DNA from: Cryptomeria japonica
Lineage: Eukaryota; Streptophyta; Pinopsida; Cupressales; Cupressaceae
Assembly: GCF_030272615.1 (NCBI RefSeq)
Contig: NC_081410.1
Location: 286,065,957 to 286,129,956 of the forward strand
Direction of reading: 5' to 3'
DNA length: 64,000 nucleotides
In this document: positions 10,287-23,179 of the stretch, one piece after another
How positions within the stretch are numbered: the first letter of the stretch is position 1
Layout of the letters: each line of letters begins with the position of its first letter
Position numbers and translations under genes: made by a program
The notes under the pieces: generated by a model
The model's database searches: none
Told to the model about the DNA's origin: nothing
The model's input: only the letters and a program-made list of their open reading frames with translations

Positions 10287-10328
10287 TGGATCTCCTCAAG
10301 TTGTTAAACTTTTGCAAAAAGAGGACTA
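10287..10328 (-). promoter_or_regulatory. Copia leader between PBS and gag start
   Basis: This short leader reads CCTCTTTTTGCAAAAG and then TTTAACAACTTGAGGAGATCC before the ATG. The matching stretch in element 2 (58350-58382) is clearly similar, including CCTAGTCCTCT next to the PBS and AACAGCTTGAGGA. Conservation in the non-autonomous element fits a packaging or dimerisation role, which is inference. Confidence 0.6.
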
Positions 10329-10341
10329 GGCTCTGATACCA
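10329..10341 (-). promoter_or_regulatory. Primer binding site for initiator tRNA-Met
   Basis: On the minus strand this is TGGTATCAGAGCC, two bases inside the 5' LTR. It is the classical plant Copia primer site, complementary to the 3' end of initiator tRNA-Met. Confidence 0.93.
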
Positions 10342-10356
10342 ATTATAGGTCTCAGG

Positions 10357-10390
10357 GACAACTGAGACGGGGGGGGGTGAATCAGTTGTC
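10357..10390 (-). other. U5 hairpin with G/C-run loop, 5' LTR copy
   Basis: GACAACTGA at 10357-10365 and TCAGTTGTC at 10382-10390 are perfect inverted repeats of nine bases around a 16-base loop containing the G-run. In the transcript the hairpin would sit about 15 nt upstream of the PBS. Element 2 has a nine-base stem of different sequence at the same place. Confidence 0.7.
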
Positions 10391-10928
10391 TAATAAATTC
10401 AAACCAAAATCTTATTAACCAACTTATTCCTTAATACTGGTAAAATAGTTAGTTGTGCCGGTAAGCAAAGTTAACAGAAAATGCTTGTACCAGTAAGAAT
10501 TAATGCATGAAACATAGACATAAAGTCATCCACAACACATGACATGAATATTTGTACGTGGAAACCCTATAAGGGGAAACCCACGGTGGGAAACCTTACC
10601 CACAATCAGATGATACTACTGCAGATAGTAAGTGTACAAAGAGGAGTCTACACATGCAGAAAGGCCAACAGCCTAGAGCTCACTGCTCAACCACAAATGG
10701 GAGTCACACTGACTACAGTTGGATGGTTAAATCCAATGAGAATGTACTACACAAAATAACATCTTCATATGATGGATTCAGTACCTGTGTAATGCTGATA
10801 CGCTTTTGTACAAACCTAACTTCACCTTAAATGATGTCTTCGTGTATATCTCTGCTTGATCTCACATATACCCTTCCTTAAATCTTTTTCTTTCGTATTT
10901 CACACTTGATCTTACAAATAAGATCTTA

Positions 10929-10940
10929 CATTTATACCAT
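10929..10940 (-). promoter_or_regulatory. Possible TATA box in Copia LTR
   Basis: On the minus strand 10931-10938 reads GGTATAAA, within GTATAAATG, about 465 bp from the LTR start, a plausible U3/R position. It is the best TATA-like element I see, but no transcript evidence is available. Confidence 0.4.
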
Positions 10941-11402
10941 ACCCTAAGACCAATTTTAGTAGGTTGGCTCTACAAGATATTACAATAAAACATTTTACAA
11001 ATAATACAATATCTGATGCAATAACCGATTAAGCATGTCGGCTTAATGCATTTACAATAATAATAAATCATCTCCATAGTGTGCCATGCTAATCTGGAAA
11101 AGATAAACCTGCCAGTGTAACCCTAGATAACCTGGACCTATTTGCTAGTAAAAGCAAATATGCAAATAAGAATATACCAATGATTATTGCTTCAAGGAAA
11201 ACTGTCCACATGATGTCTTTGACATTACCAAGTGTCTTCCATGTCATTGCACGTACCGGTGAACATTATATCCTATCGGTTAACCATATATCGGTGATTG
11301 TTTGAACAGTTCACTGATTGCCAGTGAATGGTGCTGGATCTCCAAAGTAGGTGTATAAGCAAGTGTTGACATCAATGACAAAACCATACCAAAATACCAA
11401 CA

Positions 11403-11407
11403 TGATG
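11403..11407. repeat. Target-site duplication of Copia element, right copy (TGATG)
   Basis: TGATG follows directly after the right LTR end ACCAACA and matches 4728-4732. The satellite resumes as TGCATCAAAATGG, exactly where the left flank stopped. Confidence 0.95.
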
Positions 11408-12479
11408 TGCATCAAAATGGAATTTGGAAGCTACTACCTCCAAAATAGCGACTTGTTTCTTGAAACCTTGTTTTGCCACAAAACATTGATTTTGTTGTGC
11501 CAAAATCAGGGCTTTCAAGGCACAATCTTTGAAATGAGGTTCTAAGAGCATGATGTAAATCAAAATTGCATTTTGGCTCTACCACTCTGGAATTGGGACT
11601 TGTGTCTTGAAACCTTGTTGTGAATCCAAACACTAATTTTTATGTTCCAAAAATAAGGCTTTTGAGTCACAACCTCCAAAATGAGGTTCTACGGAACACA
11701 ATGTTTGTCAAAATCATGTTTTGATGCTGATAGCTTGAGAATTGAGACTTGTGTCTTGAAACCTTGTTGTGCACTTAACCATTGATTTGGGTGTTTTGGA
11801 AATGGAGCTTTCGAGCCACATGCTCCGAAACAAGTTTCTAAGAGCACGATGTGCATTAAAATCACGTTTTGACACTACAGGCTCCAGAATAGGGACTTGC
11901 GTCTCTAAAGCTTGTTGTGCCACCAAACACCAAATTTTGATGCTTCGAAACCGATGATTTTGAGGCATAAGCTCCACAACAAGGTTCTAAGAGCATGATG
12001 TGTGTCAAAATCAAATTTTGATGCTACCAGCTCTAGAATCAGGACTTGCATCTTGAAACCTTGTTGTGCCTCCAAACATCGATTTTGATGCTCCAAAACT
12101 GGGGCTTTTGAGGCATAATTTCTAAAATAGGGCTCCAAGAGCACAATGTGCCTCAAAATTAAATTTTGATGCTACTGACTCTAGAATCGGGGCTTGCATC
12201 TTGAAACCTTGTTGTGCCTCAAAACATTGATTCTGATGCTCTGAAACTGGGGCTTTTGAGGCTTAATCTTTGAATGAGGTTTTAAAAGCACGATGTGTGC
12301 CAAAATTAGATTTTGATGCTATTGACTCTATAATCGGGACTTGCATCTTGAAACTTTGTTGTGACTCCAAAAATTGACTTTGATGCTCCAAAACTGGGGC
12401 TTTTGAGGCACAATTTCTAAAACAGGGTTCTAAGGGAACAATGTGCATCAAACTTGAATTTTGATGCTACTAGCTCTAT

Positions 12480-15400
12480 AATAGGGGCTTAGATCTTGAA
12501 ACCTTGTTGTGCCTCAAAACACTGATTTTGATGATCCGAAACTAGGGCTTTTGAGGCATAAGCTTTGAAATGAGGTTCTAAGAGCATGATGTGCACCAAA
12601 ATTAGATTTTGATGGTATTGACTCTAGAATCAAGACTTCCATCTTGAAACCTTGTTGTGCCTCCAAACATTGATTTTGATGCTCCAAAACTGAGTCTTTC
12701 GAGGCACAAGCTCTGAAATGAGCTTCTCAAAGAATGATGTGCGTCAAAATGGAATTTTGATGCTACTAGCTCTGGAATAGGGACTTGTTTCTTGAAACCT
12801 TGTTGTGCCTCAAAACATTGATTTTGATGTGCCAAAATCAGGGCTTTCAAGGCACAATCTCCAAAATGAGGCTTTTGAGTCATAACCTCCGAAATGAGGT
12901 TCTAGGGAACACAATGTTTGTCAAAATCATGTTTTGATGCTATCAGCTTGAGAATTGGGAGTTGTGTCTTGAAACCTTGTTGTGCCTTTAAACATTGATT
13001 TGGGTGTTTTGAAACTGGAGCTTTCAAGCCACATGCTCCGTAACAAGTTTCTAAGAGCACGATGTGCATCAAAATCATGTTTTGACACTACAAGCTCTGG
13101 AATAGGGATTTGCATCTCGAAAGCTTGTTGTGCCTTCGAACACCAATTTTGATGCTTCGAAACCGATGATTTTGAGGCATAAGCTCCAAAAAAAGGTTCT
13201 AGGAGCACGATGTGCATCAAAATCAAATTTTGATGCTACCGGCTCCAGAATCAGGACTTGCATCTTAAAACCTTGTTGTGCCTCCAAACATCGATTTTGA
13301 TGCTCCAAAACTGGGGCTTTTGAGGCACAATTTCTAAAACAGGGTTCTAACAACACAATGTGCATCAAAATTAAATTTTGATGCTACTGGCTCTATAATA
13401 GCGGCTTACATCTTGAAACCTTGTTGTGCCTCAAAAGACTGATTTTGATGATCCGAAACTAGGGCTTTGGAGGCACAAGCTTTGAAATGAGGTTCTCACG
13501 ATGTGCACCAAAATTAGATTTTGATGGTATTGACTCTAGAATCAGGACTTGCATCTTGAAACCTTGTTGTGCCTCCAAACATTGATTTTGATGCTCCAAA
13601 ACTGAGTCTTTCGAGGCACAAGCTCTGAAATGAGCTTCTCAAAGAATGATGTGCATGAAAATGGAATTTTGATGCTACTGGCTCTGGAATAGGGACTTGT
13701 TTCTTGAAACCTTGTTGTGCCTCAAAACATTGATTTTGATGTGCCAAAATCAGGGCTTTCAAGGCACAATCTCCAAAATGAGGTTCTAAGAGCATGATGT
13801 ACATCAAAATTGAATTTTGACTCTACCCACTCTGCAATTGGGACTTGTGGCTTGAAACCTTGTTGTGACTCCAAACACTAATTTTTATTTTCCAAAAATG
13901 AGGCTTTTGAGTCATAACCTCTGAAATGAGGTTCTAGGGAACACAATGTTTGTCAAAATCATGTTTTGATGCTATCAGCTTGAGAATTGGGAGTTGTGTC
14001 TTGAAACCTTGTTGTGCCTTTAAACATTGATTTGGGTGTTTTGAAATTGGAGCTTTCAAGCCACATGCTCCATAACAAGTTTCTAAGAGCACGATGTGCA
14101 TCAAAATCATGTTTTGACACTACAAGCTCTGGAATAGGGATTTGCATCTCGAAAGCTTGTTGTGCCTCCGAACACCAATTTTGATGCTTCGAAACCGATG
14201 ATTTTGAGGCATAAGCTCCAAAAAAAGGTTCTAGGAGCACGATGTGCATCAAAATCAAAATTTGATGCTACCGGCTCCAGAATCAGGACTTGCATCTTAA
14301 AACCTTGTTGTGCCTCCAAACATCGATTTTGATGCTCCAAAACTAGGGCTTTTGAGGCACAATTTCTAAAACAGGGTTCTAACAACACAATGTGCATCAA
14401 AATTAAATTTTGATGCTACTAGCTCTATAATAGGGGCTTACATCTTGAAACCTTGTTGTGCCTCAAAAGACTGATTTTCATGATCCAAAACTAGGGCTTT
14501 TGAGTCACAAGCTTTGAAATGAGGTTCTAAGAGCATGATATGCACCAAAATTAGATTTTGATGGTATTGACTCTAGAATCAGGACTTGCATCTTGAAACC
14601 TTGTTGTGCCTCCAAACATTGATTTTGATGCTCCAAAACTAAGTCTTTCGAGGCACAAACTCTGAAATGAGCTTCTCAAAGAATGATGTGCGTCAAAATG
14701 GAATTTTGATGCTACTGGCTCTAGAATAGGGACTTGTTTCTTGAAACCTTGTTGTGCCTCAAAACATTGATTTTGATGTGCAAAAATCAGGGCTTTCAAG
14801 GCACAATCTCCAAAATGAGGTTCTAAGAGCATGATGTACATCAAAATTGCATTTTGACTCTACCCACTCTGCAATTGGGACTTGTGGCTTGAAACCTTGT
14901 TGTGACTCCAAACACTAATTTTTATTTTCCAAAAATGAGGCTTTTGAGTGATAACCTCCGAAATGAGGTTCTAGGGAACACAATGTTTGTCAAAATCATG
15001 TTTTGATGCTATCAGCTTGAGAATTGGGAGTTGTGTCTTGAAACCTTGTTGTGCCTTTAAACATTGATTTGGGTGTTTTGAAACTGGAGCTTTCAAGCCA
15101 CATGCTCCATAACAAGTTTCTAAGAGCACGATGTGCATCAAAATCATGTTTTGATACTACAAGCTTTGGAATAGGGATTTGCATCTCGAAAGCTTGTTGT
15201 GCCTCCGAACACCAATTTTGATGCTTCGAAACTGATGATTTTGAGGCATAAGCTCCAAAAAAAGGTTCTAGGAGCATGATGTGCATCAAAATCAAATTTT
15301 GATGCTACCGGCTCCAGAATCAGGACTTGCATCTTAAAACCTTGTTGTGCCTCCAAACATCGATTTTGATGCTCCAAAACTAGGGCTTTTGACGCACAAT

Positions 15401-18400
15401 TTCTAAAACAGGGTTCTAACAACACAATGTGCATCAAAATTAAATTTTGATGCTACTAGCTCTATAATAGGGGCTTACATCTTGAAACCTTGTTGTGCCT
15501 CAAAAGAATGATTTTCATGATCCAAAACTAGGGCTTTTGAGGCACAAGCTTTGAAATGAGGTTCTAAGAGCACGATATGCACCAAAATTAGATTTTGATG
15601 GTATTGACTCTAGAATCAGAACTTGCATCTTGAAACCTTGTTGTGCCTCCAAACATTGATTTTGATGCTCCAAAACTGAGTATTTCGAGGCACAAGCTCT
15701 GAAATGAGCTTCTCAAAGAATGATGTGCGTGAAAATGGAATTTTGATGCTACTGGCTCTGGAATAGGGACTTGTTTTTTTGAAACCTTGTTGTGCCTCAA
15801 AACATTGATTTTGATGTGCCAAAATCAAGGCTTTCAAGGCACAATCTCCAAAATGAGGTTCTAAGAGCATGATGTACATCAAAATTGAATTTTGACTCTA
15901 CCCACTCTGCAATTGGGACTTGTGGCTTGAAACCTTGTTGTGACTCCAAACACTAATTTTTATTTTCCAAAAATGAGGCTTTTGAGTCATAACCTCTGAA
16001 ATGAGGTTCTAGGGAACACAATGTTTGTCAAAACCATGTTTTGATGCTATCAGCTTGAGAATTGGGAGTTGTGTCTTGAAACCTTGTTGTGCCTTTAAAC
16101 ATTGATTTGGGTGTTTTGAAACTGGAGCTTTCAAGCCACATCCTCCGTAACAAGTTTCTAAGAGTACGATGTGCATCAAAATCATGTTTTGACACTACAA
16201 GCTCTGGAATAGGGATTTGCATCTCGAAAGCTTGTTGTGCCTCCGAACACCAATTTTGATGCTTCGAAACCGATGATTTTGAGGCATAAGCTCCAAAAAA
16301 GGTTCTAGGAGCACGATGTGCATCAAAATCAAATTTTGATGCTACCGGCTCCAGAATCAGGATTTGCATCTTAAAACCTTGTTATGCCACCAAACATCGA
16401 TTTTGATGCTCCAAAACTGGGGCTTTTGAGTCACAATTTCTAAAACAGGGTTCTAACAACACAATGTGCATCAAAATTAAATTTTGATGCTACTGGCTCT
16501 ATAATAGGGGCTTACATCTTGAAATATTGTTGTGCCTCAAAAGACTGATTTTCATGATCCGAAACTAGGGCTTTTGAGGCACAAGCTTTGAAATGAGGTT
16601 CTAAGAGCACGATGTGCACCAAAATTAGATTTTGATGGTATTGACTCTAGGATCAGGACTTGCATCTTGAAACCTTGTTGTGCCTCCAAACATTGATTTT
16701 GATGCTCCAAAACTGAGTCTTTCGAGGGACAAGCTCTGAAATGAGCTTCTCAAAGAATGATGTGCGTCAAAATGGAATTGTGATGCTACTGGCTCTGGAA
16801 TAGGGACTTGTTTCTTGAAACCTTGTTGTGCCTCAAAACATTGATTTTGATGTGCCAAAATCAGGGCTTTCAAGGCACAATCTCCAAAATGAGGTTCTAA
16901 GAGCATGGTGTACATCAAAATTGCATTTTGACTCTACCCACTCTGCAATTGGGACTTGTTGCTTGAAACCTTGTTGTGACTCCGAACACTAATTTTTATT
17001 TTCCAAAAATGAGGCTTTTGAGTCATAACCTCCGAAATGAGGTTCTAGGGAACACAATGTTTGTCAAAATCGTGTTTTGATGCTATCAGCTTGAGAATTG
17101 GGAGTTGTGTCTTGAAACCTTGTTGTGCCTTTAACCATTAATTTGGGTGTTTTGAAACTGGAGCTTTCAAGCCACATGCTCCGTAACAAGTTTCTAAGAG
17201 CACAATGTGCATCAAAATCATGTTTTGACACTACAAGCTCTGGAAGAGGGATTTGCATCTCGAAAGCTTGTTGTGCCTCCGAACACCAATTTTGATGCTT
17301 CAAAACCAATGATTTTGAGGCATAAGCTCCAAAAAAGGGTTCTAGGAGCACGATGTGCATCAAATCAAATTTTGATGCTACTGGCTCCAGAATCAGGGCT
17401 TGCATCTTAAAACCTTGTTGTGCCTCCAAACATCGATTTTGATGCTCCAAAACTAGGGCTTTTGAGGCACAATTTCTAAAACATGGTTCTAACAACACAA
17501 TGTGCATCAAAATTAAATTTTGATGCTACTGGCTCTATAATAGGGGCTTACATCTTGAAACCTTGTTGTGCCTCAAAAGACTGATTTTGATGATCCGAAA
17601 CTAGGGCTTTTGAGGCACAAGCTTTGAAATGAGGTTCTAAGAGCACGATGTGCACCAAAATTAGATTTTGATGGTATTGACTCTAGAATCAGGACTTGCA
17701 TCTTGAAACCTTGTTGTGCCTCCAAACATTGATTTTGATGCTCCAAAACTGAGTCTTTCGAGGCACAAGCTCTGAAATGAGCTTCTCAAAGAATGATGTG
17801 CGTCAAAATGGAATTTTGATGCTACTGGCTCTGGAATAGGGACTTGTTTCTTGAAACCTTGTTGTGCCTCAAAACATTGATTTTTGATGTGCCAAAATCA
17901 GGGCTTTCAAGGCACAATCTCCAAAATGAGGTTCTAAGAGCATGATGTACATCAAAATTGCATTTTGACTCTACCCACTCTGCAATTGGGACTTGTGGCT
18001 TGAAACCTTGTTGTGACTCCAAACACTAATTTTTATTTTCCAAAAATGAGGCTTTTGAGTCATAACCTCCGAAATGAGGTTCTAGGGAACACAATGTTTG
18101 TCAAAATCGTGTTTTGATGCTATCAGCTTGAGAATTGGGAGTTGTGTCTTGAAACCTTGTTGTGCCTTTAAACATTGATTTGGGTGTTTTGAAACTGGAG
18201 CTTTCAAGCCACATGCTCCGTAACAAGTTTCTAAGAGCACGATGTGCATCAAAATCATGTTTTGACACTACAAGCTCTGGAATAGGGATTTGCATCTCGA
18301 AAGCTTGTTGTGCCTTTGAACACCAATTTTGATGCTTCGAAACTGATGATTTCGAGGCATAAGCTCCAAAAAAAGGTTCTAGGAGCACAATGTGCATCAA

Positions 18401-18605
18401 AATCAAATTTTGATGCTACCGGCTCCAGAATCAGGACTTGCATCTTAAAACCTTGTTGTGCCTCCAAACATCGATTTTGATGCTCCAAAACTGGGGCTTT
18501 TGAGGCACAATTTCTAAAATAGGGTTCTAACAACACAATGTGCATCAAAATTAAATTTTGATGCTACTGGCTCTATAATAGGGGCTTACATCTGGAAACC
18601 TTGTT
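12480..18605 (+). repeat. Homogeneous 7-monomer higher-order repeat (~1037 bp), nearly six copies
   Basis: The marker CATTGATTTGGGTG (or a variant) recurs near 12993, 14025, 15062, 16100, 17136 and 18173, spacings of 1032 to 1038 bp, which is 7 x 148. Another marker, GATGGTATTGACTC, recurs with the same period. Copies differ at only a few positions per 300 bp, far fewer than between neighbouring monomers. Two of the nine usual monomer types are absent: the GATTCTGATGCTCTGAAT type and the TGACTCCAAAAATC type. The first copy has lost about one monomer near 12,867. The array stops abruptly near 18,605, where GAAACCTTGTT joins GGGACTTGC. Confidence 0.9.
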
Positions 18606-19619
18606 GGGACTTGCTTCTTGAAACCTTGTTGTGTCTTAAAACATTGATTTTGATGTTCCAAAATGAGGTTCGAAGAGCGCGATGTATATCAAAATTGCAT
18701 TTTGACGCTACCCACTCTGGAATTGGGACTTATGTCTTGAAACCTTGTTGTGCCTCCAAACAATAATTTTTATGCTCTGAAAACAAGGCTTTTGAGGCAC
18801 AACCTCTGAAATGAGGTTCTAAGAACACCATGTTTGTCAAAATAATGTTTTGACGCTATCAGCTTGAGAATTGGGACTTGTGTCATGAAATCTCGTTGTG
18901 CCTTTAAGCATTGATTTTGATGTTTTAAAAGAGGAGCTTTTGACCCACATGCTCTGAAATGAGGTTCTAAGAGAACTATGTGCATCAAAATCATGTTTTG
19001 ACACTACAGGCTCTGGAATAGGGACTTGCATCTTGAAATCTTGTTGTCTCTCCAAACACCAATTTTGATGCTTAGAAATTGAAGATTTTGAGGCATAAGC
19101 TCCAAAAGAAGGTTCTAAGAACACGATGTGCATCAAAATCAAATATTGACGCTACCGACTCTAGAATCAGGACTTGCATTTTGAAACCTTGTTGTGCCTC
19201 CAAACATCGATTTTGATGCTCCAAAACTAGGGCTTTTGAGGCACAATTTCTAAAATAGGATTTTAAGAGCACAATTTGCATCAAAATTAAATTTTGATTC
19301 TATTGGCTTCAAAATGAGGTTCTAAGAGCACAATGTGCTCCAAAACAAGATTTTAAAGCTATTGACTCTAGAATTAGGACTTGCATCTTGAAACCTTGTT
19401 GTGCCTCCAAACATTGATTTTGATGCTCCAAAACTCGGTCTTTCAAGGCAGAAGCTCTTAAATAAGCTTCTAAGAGAATGATGTGCGTCAAAATAAAGGC
19501 TCAGAAATAGGAACATTCTTTTTGTAACCTTTTTGTGCGTTTATGATGTTCCAAATTAAGGGCTTTCAAGGCACAAGCTCTGAAATTAGGTTTTAAGAGC
19601 ACAATGTACATCAAAATTG

Positions 19620-22600
19620 CATTTTGATGCTACGAAATGAGGTTCTAAGAGACTGATGTGCGTGAAAATGGAATTTTAACGCTACAAGCTCTAGAATAGG
19701 GACTTGCTTCTTTAAACCTGTTGTGTCTCCAAACATTGATTTTGATGTTCCAAAAATAGTGATTTCAAGGCACAAGCTATGAAATGAGGTTCTAAGAGCA
19801 TGATGTACATTAAAATTATGTTTTGACGCTACAGGCTCCAGAATAGGGACTTGCATCTTGAAAGCTTCTTGTGCCTCCAAACACCAATTTTGAGGCTTCA
19901 AAACCGAAGATTTTGAGGCATAAGCTCCAAAACATTCTAAGAACACGATGTGCATCAAATTTAAATTTTGACGATACCGACTCCAGAATAAGGACTTGCA
20001 TCTTGAAACCTTATTGTGCTTCCAAACATCGATTTTGATGCTCCAAAACTGGGGCTTTTGAGGCACAATTTCTAAAATAGGTTTCTAACATCACAATGGG
20101 CATGAAATTTGAATTTTGATGCTACTGGCTCTAGAATTGGGGCTTGCATCTTTAAACCTTGTTGTGCTTCAAAACACTGATTTGAGCATGATGTGTGCCA
20201 AAATCAGATTTTGACGCTATTGACTCTAGAATCGGGACTTGCATCTTGAAACCTTGTTGTGCCTCCAAACATTGATTTTGATGCTCCAAAACTGGGTCTT
20301 TCGAGGCACAAGCTCCAAAATGAACTTGCATCAAAATCATGTTTTCACACTATAGGCTCTGAAATAGGGACTTGCATCTTGAAAGTTTGTTGTGCCTCCT
20401 AACACTAGTTTTGATGCTTCAAAACTAAAGATTTTCAGGCATAAGCTCCAAATCAAGAATCTTAGAGCACAATGTGCATCAAAATCAAATTTTCAAGCTA
20501 ATGGCTCCAGAATCAAGACTTGCATCTTGTAAACTTGTTGTGCCTCCAAACATCAATTTTGATGCTGCAAAACTGGGGCTTTTGAGGCACAATTTATTAA
20601 ACAGGGTTCTAAGAGCACAATGTGCATCAAAATTGAATTTTGAGGCTACTGGCTCTAGAATTGGGTCTTCCATCTTGAAGTCTTGTTGTGCCTCAAAACA
20701 ATGATTTTGATGCTCCGAACAAGGGCTTTCGAGGCGCAAGCTTTGAAATAAGGTTCTAAGAGCAAGATGTGCTCAAAAATTAGATTTTGATGCTATTGAC
20801 TCTAGAATCAGGATTTGCATCATGAAACCTTGTGCCTCCAAACATTGATTTTGATGCTCCAAAACTGGGTTTTTCGAGGCACAAGTTCCAAAATAAACTT
20901 CTAAGAGAATCATGTGCTATAGGATTCAGAATAGGGACTTGCTTTTTGAAACATTGTTGTGCCTCAAAACATTCATTTTGATGTTCCAAAATCAGGGATT
21001 TCAAAGCACAAGCTCCAAAATGAGGTTCTAAGAGCATGATGTACATAAAAATTGCGTTTTGACACTACCGACTCTGGAATTGGGACTTGTGTCTTGAATC
21101 CTTGTTGTGCCTCCAAATACTAATTTTTATACTCCAAATGAGGCTTTTGAGGCACAACCTCTGAAATGAGGTTCGAAGAACACCATCTTCATCAAAATCA
21201 TGTTTGATGCTATGAGCTTGAGAATCGGGATTTGTGTCTTGAAACCTTGGTGTGCCTTTAAACATTGATTTTGATGTTTTGAAACTAGAGCTTTCAAGCC
21301 ACATGCTTCGAAATGAGGTTCTAAGAGCATGATGTACACCAAAATCATATTTTGATGCTATTGACTCTAGAATCGAGACTTGCATCTTGAAACATTGTTA
21401 TGCCTCCAAACACTGATTTTGATGTTCCAAAACAGGGCTTTCAAGGCACAAGCTCTAAAATGAGTTTCTAAGAGTACGATGTACATCAAAATTGCATTTT
21501 GACACTACCAACTTTGGAATTGGGATTTGTGCCTTGAAACCTTGTTGTGGCTCCAAACACTAATTTTTATGCTCCAAAAATGAGGCTATTGAGGCACAAC
21601 TTCTGAAATGAGGTTCTAAGAGCACCATGTTTGTCAAAATTATGTTTTCACGCTATCAACTTGAGAGACGGGACTTGATTCTTGAAACCTTATTGTGCCT
21701 TTAAACATTGATTTTGATGTTTTGAAATTGGAGCTTTCGAGCCACATGCTCCAAAACGAGGTTCTAAGAGCTCAATTTGCTTCAAAATAACATTTTGACA
21801 CTACAAGCTCCGGTATGGGGACTTGCATCTTGAAAGCTTGTTGTGCCTCCAAACACCAATTTTGATGCTTCGAAACCAAAGATTTTGAGGCATAAGCTCC
21901 AAAACAATGTTCTAAGAGCACGATGTGCGTCAAAATCAAATTTTGATGCTACCAACTCTAGAATCAGGACTTGCAACTTGAAACCTTGTTGTGCCTCCAG
22001 ACATCAATTTTGATGCTCCAAAACTGGGGCTTTTGAGGCACAATTTCTAAAATAGCGTTCTAAGACCACAATATGCATCAAAATTGAATTTTGATGCTAT
22101 TGGATCTAGAATCGGGGTTTGCATCTTGAAAGCTTGTTGTGCCTCAAAACACTAATTTTGGTGCTCCAAAACTGGGACTTTCAAGGCACAAGCTCTGAAA
22201 TGAGTTTCCAAGAACATGATGCATGCCAAAATCACATTTTGACGCTATTGACTCTACAATAGGGACTTGTTTCTTGAAACCTTGTTGTGCCTCTAAACAC
22301 TGACTTACATGTTCCAAAATCAGGGCTTTCAAGGCACAAGCTTCGAAATGAGGTTCTAAGAGCATGTTGTACATCAAAATTGTTTTTTGATGCTATCGAC
22401 TCTAAAATTGGGACTTGTGTCTTGAAACCTTGTTGTGCCTCCAAACACTAATTTTTATGCTTGAAAAACAAGGCTTTTGAGGGACAACCTCCAAAATGAG
22501 GTTCTAAGAACACCATGTTTGTCAAAATTGTGTTTTGATGCTATCAGGTTGAGAATTGGGACTTGTGTCTTGAAACCTTGTTGTGCCTTTAAACATTAAT

Positions 22601-22900
22601 TTGGGTGTTTTGAAACTGGAGCTTTCGAGGTTCTAAGAGCATGATGTGCATCAAAATAATGTTTTGCCACTACAGGCTCCGGAATAGTGACTTGCATCTC
22701 AAAAGCTTGTTATGCCTCCAAACACCAGTTTTGATGCTTCGAAACTGATGATTTTGAGGCATAAGCTCCAAAACAAGGTTCTAAGAGCACGATGTGCATC
22801 AAAATCAAATTTTAATGCTACCGGCTCTAAAATCAAAATGGAATTTTGATGCTACAGGCTCTAGAAGAGGGACTTGCTTCTTTAAACCTTGTTGTGCCTC
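19620..22900 (+). repeat. Macro-repeat in diverged satellite, copy 1
   Basis: The monomer series here, including the unusual fragments near 20,165 and 20,320 (truncated monomers) and the GAACAAGGGC monomer near 20,715, reappears at an offset of 3533 bp between ~23.2 and ~25.2 kb. It then continues at offsets of ~3967 and ~4107 bp up to ~26.9 kb. The shared truncations show duplication rather than independent similarity. Confidence 0.8.
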
Positions 22901-23179
22901 CAAACACAAATTTTGATGTTCCAATATCAGGGCTTTCAAGACACAAGCTCTGAAAGGAGGTTCTAAGAGCACGATGTACATCAAAATTGCATTTTGATGC
23001 TACCAACTCTAGAATAGGGAATTGTGTCTTGAAAGCTTGTTCGGCCTCCAAACACCAATTTTGATGCTTCAAAAATGAAGATTTTGAAGCATATGATCCA
23101 AAACAAGGTTCTAAGAGCACGATGTGCGTAAAAATCAAATTTTGATGCTACCGGTTCCAAAATTTGGACTTGCATCATG

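Larger units (their letters stand above)
4733..11402 (-). mobile_element. Complete but inactivated Ty1/Copia LTR retrotransposon inserted in satellite
   Basis: This element is 6,670 bp and reads on the minus strand. In order it holds a 5' LTR (10344-11402), a tRNA-Met primer binding site, a short leader, gag-protease-integrase-reverse transcriptase-RNase H in one frame (10286 down to 6096), a 3' untranslated region with purine tracts, a polypurine tract and a 3' LTR (4733-5791). Integrase before reverse transcriptase identifies Copia rather than Gypsy. The LTRs are both 1059 bp and differ at about 50 positions by eye (about 5%), so the insertion is not recent. Twelve in-frame stops and two frameshifts in integrase make it non-autonomous today. 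A 5-bp TGATG duplication flanks it. Confidence 0.97.
10344..11402 (-). repeat. 5' LTR of Copia element
   Basis: This 1059-bp copy corresponds base for base to 4733-5791, with about 50 differences and two compensating 1-bp indels. The terminal TG on the plus strand has become TA at 10344-10345. Several differences are decay of CCGG to CTGG or CCAG. It lies next to the PBS, making it the 5' LTR, and so would hold the active promoter. Confidence 0.95.

Noticed and set aside
12480-18605. Regularly spaced repeats suggesting a CRISPR-like array
   Set aside because: Repeats are contiguous 148-bp monomers with no unique spacers, in a eukaryotic satellite.
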